Below are positions 1 to 5,956 of a stretch of DNA of 8,025 bases, one piece after another. Under the pieces are notes generated by a model, which searched no databases, was not told the DNA's origin, and saw only the letters and a program-made list of their open reading frames with translations. The translations under genes and the position numbers were made by a program. Numbering within the stretch: the stretch's first letter is position 1; each line of letters starts with the position of its first letter. The stretch is from an uncultured Lachnospiraceae bacterium (GTDB lineage: Bacteria; Bacillota_A; Clostridia; Lachnospirales; Lachnospiraceae). The stretch lies in the NCBI GenBank assembly GCA_947175285.1, contig CAMWMM010000211.1, positions 1-8,025 of the forward strand, given 5' to 3'.

Positions 1-1149
1 TTCAAATTCGATGGCAATATTTTCCGCATCTTCAAAGCTTATCTCGGAATTCACCGTCACAATCTGTCCCTGCATGAAAAGCTTCTTGATAATAACGGAT
101 GGCTGGATTTTCATCTTATCCGCCAGTTCCTTAATTGTCAAAGAATCCGGAATCGTAATAACTTTAATCTGTTCTTCCACAACCGCCTCAGGCTTTTTCT
201 CAGGTTTAATAAAGCGTCCGGCTTTATTGCGATTCTTTACGTTAATTTCATCCTCTTCGTAAATTAAATCCTTTTTAGAGCGCTTATCTTTCTCCTGCCC
301 AATCCTGCGCTTCTCTTCATCCCTATGCTTCTCCGTGTCCTTGATGGGACTCTCCGGCATAAAGTCCTTGTTATTTCCACCCTTTTTAAATCGATTGTCC
401 GACCTGTCATTGCCTCTCTGAGGACGCTCACTATTGTTAAAATTCCGACCGCCGCCGACAGACGGTGCGGCAGGGCGGTTATTTCCCTGAGAGCCGCTAT
501 AATTCTGCCTGCTTTGTCCCTCAGTTCTTCTATCTTCATGATTATTGTATTGCTTTTCCTGTGCGCTTTGTTTGCTCTGGACATTTTCTTTTTCCCTGTT
601 TTCCTGTTTTTCCTGCTGCTTACGCTCCAGACGTTTCTCCTGCTGCTGCTTCTGTCTGACGTCATAAGGCTCCGCCGTTACCGGAATCGGCTTCTGCGTC
701 GGTCTTATCAGCTTATGCGGCGCCTGTCCGGATGATGCGTTCCTGTTCGCATTTGCAGGTCTTTTATCCGTATTTTGCTGCGGCGGTCTGTTCCCGGGCA
801 TCTTGGAATTATGCGGGTTACTTACGAAAATAATTTTCTTCTTTTTCTTTGCCTCCGGCGCAGCCTGCTTATTTTCCGCAGCTTCCGGCTTTGCCTCATT
901 GTCCGCCTTTTCTGCTTTTGCGGTATTATCTGCTTTTACAGTACCATCCGCTTTTACTGCATCCGCTTCTTTCACAGATTTCTCAGGCTGGCTGTTTCCA
1001 AACTTTTCACGCACCAATGCAATCGCATCGTCTTCTATGGAACTTTGAGCCGCCTTTACTTCATATCCTTTATCCTGCAAAAAAGCCACAATTTCTTTGC
1101 TCTGCTTTTCTAACTCTTTTGCAAGCTCATGCACTTTCATTTTTGCCAT
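1..1149 (-). CDS. infB: Translation initiation factor IF-2, N-terminal part (cut by window edge)
   Basis: IF-2 is the GTPase that brings initiator tRNA to the 30S subunit and promotes subunit joining. Only 383 codons are present; the frame is open to base 1, so the GTP-binding and C-terminal domains lie outside. Residues 1-50 (beginning MAKMKVHELAKEL) match the small IF2_N helical module. Residues about 55-325 are a charged, low-complexity linker rich in Lys, Glu, Gln and Asn, with VKAD-type repeats near 65-75 and a Gly/Arg/Asn stretch near 220-260. A second IF2_N-like module begins near residue 328 (VITIPDSLTIKELADKM). This modular, disordered N-terminus is usual for Firmicutes IF-2. The ATG at 1149 is preceded by GGAGG with 8 bases spacing; the in-frame ATG at 1140 is less well placed. 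It starts 5 bases after ylxQ ends, so it is in the same operon. The identification rests on these modules plus conserved gene order. Confidence 0.95.
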   Translation of the reverse strand, partial: MAKMKVHELAKELEKQSKEIVAFLQDKGYEVKAAQSSIEDDAIALVREKFGNSQPEKSVKEADAVKADGTVKADNTAKAEKADNEAKPEAAENKQAAPEAKKKKKIIFVSNPHNSKMPGNRPPQQNTDKRPANANRNASSGQAPHKLIRPTQKPIPVTAEPYDVRQKQQQEKRLERKQQEKQENREKENVQSKQSAQEKQYNNHEDRRTEGQSRQNYSGSQGNNRPAAPSVGGGRNFNNSERPQRGNDRSDNRFKKGGNNKDFMPESPIKDTEKHRDEEKRRIGQEKDKRSKKDLIYEEDEINVKNRNKAGRFIKPEKKPEAVVEEQIKVITIPDSLTIKELADKMKIQPSVIIKKLFMQGQIVTVNSEISFEDAENIAIEFE

Positions 1150-1154
1150 GCTCA

Positions 1155-1496
1155 CTACCTCCGTCTCATGATGAAATCTTCCAACTGTTTCTGTATGGAA
1201 TCTGCAAATCCGGCATTGGTAAGCGCCAGGGATGTTCTTTCCTGTTTTCCTATAGAATGCCCAAGGTTTTCCTTTTCTCCGAACTGATAAAAAGGCACTT
1301 CATAAAATTCGCACATATTCCGAAACTTCTTTTTCGTATTATCGGAAGCATCCTCTGATACAATCACCAAATATGCTTTCCCTGACTTTACTGCATTCTC
1401 CGTTGCAAATCCTCCGCTGACAATATTCCTGGAGCGGGCTGCCAGACCAAGCATGGATAAGATTTTGGCTGCTTCCGGCTTACTTACTTTGCACAT
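1155..1496 (-). CDS. ylxQ: L7Ae-family RNA-binding protein YlxQ
   Basis: This is a small ribosomal L7Ae/L30e-type protein of the YlxQ group, presumed to bind kink-turn-like RNA; its cellular job is poorly known. The product is 113 residues, close to the roughly 100 of B. subtilis YlxQ. Matching motifs are LGLAARSRNIVSG (residues 16-28), VSEDASDNTKKK (46-57), LGHSIGK (78-84) and ALTNAGFA (91-98). The frame is open further upstream to 1535, deep inside rnpM, but AAGGAG at 1507-1512 favours starts at 1496 (10-base spacing) or 1502 (4-base spacing). I chose 1496, which overlaps the end of rnpM by 17 bases. Its stop is 5 bases before the infB start, and the infB ribosome binding site lies over its last codons, so the two are probably translationally coupled. 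Family assignment is firm; the exact start is uncertain by two codons. Confidence 0.88.
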   Translation of the reverse strand: MCKVSKPEAAKILSMLGLAARSRNIVSGGFATENAVKSGKAYLVIVSEDASDNTKKKFRNMCEFYEVPFYQFGEKENLGHSIGKQERTSLALTNAGFADSIQKQLEDFIMRRR

Positions 1497-1758
1497 CCGC
1501 ATCAAACTCCTTTTCCAGCTTTTCATATACCTCATCCGGAATACTCATCTTGAAAGAACGCTCCAGTCCTTTATTTTTCCTTGCTTTGACCAGACATTCT
1601 TTTGTCATGCAAAGGTATGCTCCCCTGCCGTTCTTCCTACCGGTCGTATCTATCACGATGGGGCCCTCTGCGGTCTTTAAGACACGCATCATTTCCCTCT
1701 TATTTTTCATTTCCTTGCAGCCTACACACTGCCGCATCGGAATCTTTTTATTCTTCAA
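1480..1758 (-). CDS. rnpM: YlxR/DUF448 family protein, RNase P modulator RnpM
   Basis: This is a 92-residue protein of the YlxR (DUF448) family, in B. subtilis named RnpM for binding RNase P RNA and modulating its activity. Family marks are the N-terminal KKIPMRQCVGC (residues 4-14) with Arg9, Cys11 and Cys14, the signature GRGAYLC (44-50), and Cys55. The C-terminal third is charged and probably helical. The start is a TTG at 1758 that overlaps the last 11 bases of nusA; a GAGG sequence within the nusA 3' end is suitably spaced. An ATG at residue 8 would remove the conserved KKIP segment, so TTG is preferred. Position between nusA and ylxQ is the classical arrangement. The overlap at both ends suggests coupled translation and fixed stoichiometry with its neighbours. 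Family is certain; the RNase P role is taken from the family. Confidence 0.9.
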   Translation of the reverse strand: MKNKKIPMRQCVGCKEMKNKREMMRVLKTAEGPIVIDTTGRKNGRGAYLCMTKECLVKARKNKGLERSFKMSIPDEVYEKLEKEFDADVQSK

Positions 1759-2926
1759 AGTTTTCTTCCTCGCCGCTTGCTTCTTCTACATACTCTTCTT
1801 CATATTCTGCATCGTATCCCTCTTCGCCATAGTCTTCCTCATCGTAGTCATCTTCATCATACTCATAGTCTTCATAGCGGAATCCCGGTGCATCTTTTGC
1901 CTGCGTCTCGCTCTTAATATCAATCTTATATCCTGTCAGTCTTGCCGCCAGTCTTGCGTTCTGTCCTTCTTTTCCGATAGCAAGCGATAATTGATAATCC
2001 GGAACAACAACTTTCGCCGTCTTCTCATCAGGGTCTGCAAAAACTGCAACAATCTTTGCCGGTGATAAAGCATTCTGAATCAGATTACCCGGATTGTCAT
2101 CCCAGTTGATAATATCAATTTTTTCACCGCAGAGCTCCTCCACAATCGAATTGACCCTTGCGCCGTTTAAACCGACACAGGCGCCGACAGCATCTACATT
2201 CGGATTGTTGGAACGAACTGCTATTTTCGTCCTGCTGCCCGCTTCTCTGGCAATGCTCATAATCTCTACCGTACCGTCTTTGATTTCCGTTACTTCTGTT
2301 TCAAATAATCTTTTTACCAGTTCCGGATGTGTACGGCTGACTAAAATCCTCGGTCCTTTTGGTGTATTCTTCACTTCCAGAATATATACCTTAATTCTTT
2401 CCGTCGGTTTAAAGTTTTCACCGCGTACCTGCTCGCTCTCATTTAAAACAGCGTCTGTCTTTCCGAGGTTAATGGAAATGTTTCTTCCTACATAACGCTG
2501 TACAATGCCGGTTACGACGTCTTTTTCTTTTTCATAATACTGGTTATAAATAACGCTTCTTTCCTCTTCACGGATTTTCTGCAAAATGACGTTCTTTGCG
2601 TTCTGTGTTGCAATACGGCCAAATTCCTTGGACTTAATTTCAACATGAAGCATATCTCCAAGTTTTGCCTTAGCGGAAATCGCCTGCGCGTCATCTAATG
2701 AAATCTGCATGCAGTCGTCTTCCACTTCTTCAACTACTTCTTTTTCCGCATAGCATAAAAAGTCGCATGTCTCTCTGTCAATTTCTACTTTAATATTATC
2801 CGCCTTGCCAAAATGGTTCTTGCATGCTGTAAGCAAAGAATTTTCAATCGCATCAAACAATGTCTCCTTGCTGATTTCTTTCTCCTTTTCCAGCATATCC
2901 AATGCTTCCATTAATTCCTTATTCAT
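1748..2926 (-). CDS. nusA: Transcription termination/antitermination factor NusA
   Basis: NusA binds RNA polymerase and nascent RNA and controls pausing, intrinsic termination and antitermination. The 392-residue product shows all core domains in order: N-terminal RNAP-binding domain (about 1-130, starting MNKELMEALDMLEKEK), S1 domain (about 136-200, VVTGIVQRYVGRNISINLG, ending ILVSRTHP), KH1 with GLNG at 252-255, and KH2 with GKEG at 318-321 followed by NARLAARLTGYKIDI. The acidic repeat domains of E. coli NusA are absent, as usual in Firmicutes. Residues 349-392 instead form a strongly acidic tail of Asp, Glu and Tyr. The start is well supported by AAAGGAGG 11 bases before the ATG. The gene overlaps rnpM by 11 bases. 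Upstream, 268 bases separate it from rimP, largely filled by a palindromic repeat, which is longer than usual for this gene pair. Confidence 0.97.
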   Translation of the reverse strand: MNKELMEALDMLEKEKEISKETLFDAIENSLLTACKNHFGKADNIKVEIDRETCDFLCYAEKEVVEEVEDDCMQISLDDAQAISAKAKLGDMLHVEIKSKEFGRIATQNAKNVILQKIREEERSVIYNQYYEKEKDVVTGIVQRYVGRNISINLGKTDAVLNESEQVRGENFKPTERIKVYILEVKNTPKGPRILVSRTHPELVKRLFETEVTEIKDGTVEIMSIAREAGSRTKIAVRSNNPNVDAVGACVGLNGARVNSIVEELCGEKIDIINWDDNPGNLIQNALSPAKIVAVFADPDEKTAKVVVPDYQLSLAIGKEGQNARLAARLTGYKIDIKSETQAKDAPGFRYEDYEYDEDDYDEEDYGEEGYDAEYEEEYVEEASGEEENFEE

Positions 2927-2963
2927 TTTTCCAGTATCCTCCTTTATGTTTTCTTAGATTCAT

Positions 2964-3183
2964 GTGTCAAAAAGTGCTTCGATAAAATGATATCAGCAGA
3001 TTGCACAAACTGTTCTCAAGGCTGTCCTGTGAAGGTCAAGCCCGGATGGCGAATAACGGGCGGTTGCGTTCGTTTCCACAGCTATTGCGGAATATTTAGA
3101 AAATCCATCTGACGAAGCCGGAAAGCTGCGAGGACGATTTGTGCAATCTGTTGATATACAATTATGCAAGTACCTTTTAACAC
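2964..3183. repeat. Palindromic repeat element, copy A (rimP-nusA gap)
   Basis: This 220-base element can fold back on itself. Arms 2964-3006 and 3141-3183 are equal in length and pair at most positions, and 2990-3009 pairs with 3138-3157 over 20 bp with one G-T. Between the arms lies a core (3039-3146) that recurs at 3852-3959 with 100 of 108 bases identical, including one exact 45-base run and one exact 27-base run. Relative to copy B it lacks about 73 bases between GAAGG and the core. It begins 11 bases after the rimP stop and ends about 37 bases before the nusA start, so it is transcribed within the operon. I do not recognise a named RNA or insertion element. It could be a structured RNA, a non-autonomous mobile repeat (MITE-like), or both. 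Confidence 0.85.
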
Positions 3184-3194
3184 CTTAATTTTTC

Positions 3195-3659
3195 TTATAA
3201 ATTAAGCGCCAGCCTGATAAGCGCTATTTCTGTTCGTAAAAATTTTTTTTCTTCATTTTCCATAGTAATGGTAATGCTGTCCGCATCAAAAGATTTCAAA
3301 ATGCCATGAAACTCCTTTTGCTTGTCAATCGGTTTGTATGTCTTGATTTCCACCTCTTCTCCTAAACTCTTTTGAAGATGCTTATCTTTCTTTAATGCCC
3401 TGCCAAGCCCCGGACTGCTCACTTCCAGAATATACGCATCCTGTATAAAATCCTCCTTATCCAGTTCATCCGATAAGGCACGGCTTACATTCTCACAATC
3501 ATTAATATTGACGCCGTCCGGCTTATCAATATATGCCCTTAAGTACCAGTCACTGCCCTCTTTCACATATTCGATATCATAAATTTCCACGCCGAAGCGT
3601 TCCACGATTGGTATTAGCAGTGTTTCCGTTTTGGATTCATAAGTCTCTCTTTTAGACAT
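3195..3659 (-). CDS. rimP: Ribosome maturation factor RimP
   Basis: RimP binds the 30S subunit late in its assembly and helps it mature. The product is 154 residues, the normal family length. The N-terminal domain (about 1-82) begins with a helix rich in charged residues, followed by FGVEIYDIEYVKEG and LRAYIDKPDGVNINDCENVSR. The family signature LEVSSPGLGRAL lies at 78-89, and the C-terminal SH3-like domain (about 90-154) contains GILKSFDADSITI. The ATG at 3659 has GGGAGG 6 bases upstream, an excellent site, and no better start is seen. It is the first gene of the nusA-infB operon in the usual order, but here it is isolated on both sides by copies of a palindromic repeat. No convincing promoter is seen directly upstream. 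It may start in the leader before 4040 or further up. Confidence 0.96.
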   Translation of the reverse strand: MSKRETYESKTETLLIPIVERFGVEIYDIEYVKEGSDWYLRAYIDKPDGVNINDCENVSRALSDELDKEDFIQDAYILEVSSPGLGRALKKDKHLQKSLGEEVEIKTYKPIDKQKEFHGILKSFDADSITITMENEEKKFLRTEIALIRLALNL

Positions 3660-3688
3660 CTGGTTCCTCCCTTGCTGTATGGGTGTTC

Positions 3689-4009
3689 TAATAGGATTGG
3701 AGCGGCAAAAGGGTGTCTTTCATAAATTGGGATGGTCGGACTACACAAACTATTCTCGTAGTTGTCCTGCGAAGGAATATGTGATTTTCTTAATATTCCG
3801 TTCGCAACTTAGCAATTTCAGGACACGGATGTCCTGAAAAGCCCGTAAATGAGCCCGGATGGCGAATGGCGGGCGGTTGCGTTCGTTTCCACAGCTGTTC
3901 CGGAATATTTAGAAAATCCATCTGACGAAGCCGGAAAGCTGCGAGAGCAGTTTGTGCAAGCCGACCATCGAAATATCTGAATACCCCTTTTAACATACCA
4001 ATCCTATTA
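3689..4009. repeat. Palindromic repeat element, copy B (rimP leader)
   Basis: This is the larger copy, about 320 bases, upstream of rimP. Outermost arms TAATAGGATTGG (3689-3700) and CCAATCCTATTA (3998-4009) pair perfectly over 12 bp. Further in, AAAAGGG near 3707-3713 faces CCCCTTTT at 3984-3991, 3731-3739 pairs with 3961-3969 (9 bp), and 3744-3750 with 3950-3956 (7 bp). The core 3852-3959 is 92.6% identical to copy A. The 3731-3739/3961-3969 stem differs from copy A at five positions, yet every one is still paired, so structure seems conserved rather than sequence. An extra 73 bases carry a separate hairpin. Reading frames through it are not protein-like. It accounts for most of the 3660-4140 gap; the rest holds the terminator near 4050. 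Confidence 0.85.
3816..3839. other. Perfect 10-bp hairpin inside repeat copy B
   Basis: TTTCAGGACA (3816-3825) and TGTCCTGAAA (3830-3839) are perfect complements around a 4-base loop. Read as minus-strand RNA, the direction of the rimP operon, the loop is UCCG, a member of the UNCG tetraloop class; read from the plus strand it is CGGA. It is not followed by a T-run on either strand, so it is not an intrinsic terminator. It lies in the segment missing from copy A. Confidence 0.7.
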
Positions 4010-4038
4010 CATACCACATGCACGATTTCCTATTACAT

Positions 4039-4063
4039 AAAAAAGTGGACTTGCCAGTCCACT
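4039..4063 (-). terminator. Intrinsic terminator after the MATE efflux gene
   Basis: AGTGGACT (4044-4051) and AGTCCACT (4056-4063) form a perfect 8-bp stem with a 4-base loop. On the minus strand the hairpin is followed immediately by a run of T (complement of A at 4039-4044). It lies about 80 bases beyond the efflux gene stop, so it most simply ends that transcript. On the plus strand there is no T-run, so it acts only on minus-strand transcription. Confidence 0.85.
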
Positions 4064-4088
4064 CTTATCGTAAATATTATTTAAGACT

Positions 4089-4094
4089 ATTATA
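4089..4094 (-). promoter_or_regulatory. Possible -10 box ahead of the rimP leader
   Basis: A perfect TATAAT reads on the minus strand here, between the efflux gene stop and the terminator hairpin. No good -35 box is found at 16-18 bases, so the call is weak. If active, its transcript would start near 4082 and meet the hairpin at 4063-4044 almost at once, then run into the rimP leader. Confidence 0.25.
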
Positions 4095-4140
4095 GTGTAG
4101 CACCAAATAGCAAGAGATGCAAGTAAAAATTAGCTTTTTG

Positions 4141-5475
4141 TCAGCAACTTATATTTCTTTTGAAAATTGGATTCCGCAAAATACTGATAAGTAACGGTAT
4201 TACCATAAATGCCCAGACAATCGGTTCTGATACAATAACTCCCATATAACCGATGGAAGGCACCAAGAACAAGGCAATCATCACTTTGCCCATCAGTTCA
4301 ATCAGACTGGATATGAGCGGCGTTCTGCTGTCCCCGAACCCCTGCATGCTGTTTCGCAAAATACAGATGAGGGCAGGCAGAAAATAAAAAGACGCATTTA
4401 CTTTCAGATACAGCGATGCATTATCAAGCACTTCCGGTTCTGTGCTTGCCGTAATTAAATGGATAATGGGCGCAGAAAGAGTAAATACTACCGCAAGTAC
4501 AATCACACACCAGCCGAAAGAAAGCAGCACGGTATCTTTTATGCCCTTTTTTATCCTTGCATATTCCTCAGCGCCGAGATTCTGCCCGCAGTAGGTGGCA
4601 AGCGCCGTACCCAATACAAAAAACGGAATCAGGAAAATGGCAGTCGCTTTCCTCGCCCCGGTGTGCGCTACAATAATATTCGTTCCCAAAGTATTGATTC
4701 CCGTCTGCAGAGCAAGCGAACCAAGCGTTACGAAAGAAATCATGAATCCCATAGAAAGACCTGTTGGCAAAAGCTGTCCGTATACTTCCTTATCCGGCAC
4801 CGCTTCCTCTTTATGCAGGACAATCTGCGGATATTTCTTTCTCATATAAAGGAAACACAGAAGCGCCGACAATGCCTGAGAAATTACCGTAGCGACAGCG
4901 GTTCCCTCAACGCCTTTTTTCAAATTTAAAACAAAAAAATAGTCTAAGAAAATATTCAGCACATTGGAAATGATAAGAAACAATAGCGGCGTAAAAGAGT
5001 CTCCAATCGCCCGGAGAATAGCAGCACAGATATTGTACAATGTGGTGGCAATCAATCCGGCAATAATAATCGTTATATAAGCGGATGCTTCTGCCATAAG
5101 CTCATCCGATACATGCAAAGCCTCAAGAATCTGCGGCAGAAAAATAGGACAAAACACACTGATAAGAAGCGTAAACACTATGCCAAGAAATAATGTCCCG
5201 CCGATTGCCCTTCTCATCTTCTTTTCTTCATTTGCGCCAAAAAAGGTGGATATGATGATGCCGAATCCACAGATGATACCGTTTACAAACTCAATCAGCA
5301 TATCGCTTAAAGACGTAGTCGCTCCAACCGCTGCCAAGGAAGCTTCTCCCATTGCGCTCCCAATGATATGGGTATCAATCAAACTATAACAAAGCTGAAA
5401 TAACTGACCGATATAAAGCGGTATGGCAAAAAACAGTATGACCTTTAAGGGATTTCCTTTGGTTAGGGTTTTCAT
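4141..5475 (-). CDS. MATE family multidrug/cation antiporter
   Basis: This is a membrane exporter of the multidrug and toxic compound extrusion family, which expels organic cations or drugs in exchange for Na+ or H+. The 444-residue product fits the family length and shows about 12 hydrophobic segments in two halves. The first half contains PLYIGQLFQLCYSLIDTHIIG (19-39), a typical MATE start, and AILRAIGDS (152-160). The second contains the matching ILRNSMQGFGDSRTP (372-386), the internal pseudo-repeat of MATE proteins. The frame is open to 5589, but GGAGG lies 6 bases before the ATG at 5475, and the longer start would fall inside the promoter, so 5475 is chosen. It has its own promoter and terminator and is therefore a single-gene unit between the rimP operon and the tRNA. 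Substrate cannot be told from sequence. Family call is firm. Confidence 0.92.
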   Translation of the reverse strand: MKTLTKGNPLKVILFFAIPLYIGQLFQLCYSLIDTHIIGSAMGEASLAAVGATTSLSDMLIEFVNGIICGFGIIISTFFGANEEKKMRRAIGGTLFLGIVFTLLISVFCPIFLPQILEALHVSDELMAEASAYITIIIAGLIATTLYNICAAILRAIGDSFTPLLFLIISNVLNIFLDYFFVLNLKKGVEGTAVATVISQALSALLCFLYMRKKYPQIVLHKEEAVPDKEVYGQLLPTGLSMGFMISFVTLGSLALQTGINTLGTNIIVAHTGARKATAIFLIPFFVLGTALATYCGQNLGAEEYARIKKGIKDTVLLSFGWCVIVLAVVFTLSAPIIHLITASTEPEVLDNASLYLKVNASFYFLPALICILRNSMQGFGDSRTPLISSLIELMGKVMIALFLVPSIGYMGVIVSEPIVWAFMVIPLLISILRNPIFKRNISC

Positions 5476-5559
5476 TTTTTCCTCCATTCCGAAGCGTTTT
5501 CCGCTGAGGACGCGGGCAAAATTTCTTATACCACGAGGAATGGCATATGACTGTTTATC

Positions 5560-5589
5560 ATTATAAGAATAGTAAATATAGTGTATCAT
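5560..5589 (-). promoter_or_regulatory. Putative promoter of the MATE efflux gene
   Basis: On the minus strand a perfect TATAAT (5560-5565) is preceded after 18 bases by ATGATA (5584-5589), which matches four of six bases of TTGACA. It lies 85 bases before the chosen start at 5475. The promoter diverges from the tRNA promoter about 50 bases away. Confidence 0.5.
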
Positions 5590-5637
5590 CGGATAAAAAG
5601 AGGGGCAAGCAAAAGTTTTAGAAGAAAAATTTCAAAA

Positions 5638-5666
5638 AAGACTTGCAATTTGTATGAATCTATAAT
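5638..5666 (+). promoter_or_regulatory. Putative promoter of tRNA-Glu
   Basis: A perfect TATAAT at 5661-5666 is preceded after 17 bases by AAGACT (5638-5643), a weak -35. Transcription would start near 5673, about 18 bases before the mature tRNA, a usual leader length for a single tRNA gene. Confidence 0.55.
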
Positions 5667-5690
5667 AGAATAAGCAAGTGTCCAGTATAT

Positions 5691-5762
5691 GGCTCGTTGG
5701 TCAAGCGGTTAAGACGCCGCCCTCTCACGGCGGAAACAGGGGTTCGATTCCCCTACGAGCTG
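5691..5762 (+). tRNA. tRNA-Glu (anticodon CUC)
   Basis: The sequence folds as a complete cloverleaf. The acceptor is GGCTCGT with ACGAGCT, the D stem is GTC/GAC, and the anticodon stem CCGCC/GGCGG encloses the loop CTCTCAC. The T stem AGGGG/CCCCT encloses TTCGATT. The anticodon CUC reads GAG, so this is glutamate. The first acceptor pair is G-U rather than the usual G-C, and the discriminator base is G. CCA is not encoded. It has its own promoter and a downstream terminator and is the only plus-strand gene found. The accessory region begins shortly beyond its 3' end, a common insertion position for genomic islands. Confidence 0.95.
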
Positions 5763-5797
5763 TTGACTGTTTAATAACAGCCCAACCCGAGAAAGTT

Positions 5798-5839
5798 CTT
5801 GGAATTCAGCGTTATGCGAATTTCAGGAATTTTTTATTT
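5798..5839 (+). terminator. Intrinsic terminator after tRNA-Glu
   Basis: CTTGGAATTC (5798-5807) and GAATTTCAGG (5818-5827) can pair over 10 bp with two wobbles, with a 10-base loop, followed by AA and a run of six T (5830-5835) and then ATTT. It lies 36 bases beyond the tRNA on the same strand. The T-run reads correctly only on the plus strand. Confidence 0.7.
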
Positions 5840-5893
5840 GGGCGGAAATCATCCGATGCAACAAAGCGAACCGTTCTGCCTACTCTTAAATTG

Positions 5894-5922
5894 AAAAGAG
5901 CTACCACTTTCGTTGAGGTAGC
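5894..5922 (-). terminator. Probable terminator of the TatD operon
   Basis: GCTACC (5900-5905) and GGTAGC (5917-5922) form a 6-bp stem. On the minus strand the loop region can add two pairs closed by a GAAA (GNRA) tetraloop with a 3-base bulge. The stem is followed by TCTTTTC, a short T-tract. It lies about 35 bases past the end of the decayed gene at 5957 and would end transcription coming from the nuclease gene. The T-tract is weak. Confidence 0.5.
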
Positions 5923-5956
5923 CTTTGGTTGTCTATCTTTTCAAAATTCATTTCTG

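Noticed and set aside
264..1358. Long open frames on both strands overlapping infB (264-665 minus, 325-735, 775-1113 and 849-1358 plus)
   Set aside because: They are antisense or out-of-frame shadows of the infB linker, which has biased composition; they contain no recognisable domains and the infB frame is clear.
1550..2495. Plus-strand frames opposite rnpM and nusA, some rich in hydrophobic residues
   Set aside because: They lie opposite firmly identified genes; the hydrophobic look comes from the complement of acidic codons.
3790..4023. 77-codon minus-strand frame inside repeat copy B
   Set aside because: It runs through the palindromic core; copy A lacks the same open frame, and pairing rather than codon structure is conserved between copies.
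5476..5589. N-terminal extension of the MATE protein starting at 5589
   Set aside because: It would start inside the promoter -35 box, has no ribosome binding site, and precedes a perfect MATE start with GGAGG at 5475.
5763..5797. Hairpin GCTGTT...AACAGC overlapping the tRNA 3' end as terminator
   Set aside because: The stem is short with an 11-base loop, uses tRNA bases, and is not followed by T; the hairpin at 5798-5827 with a T-run is better.
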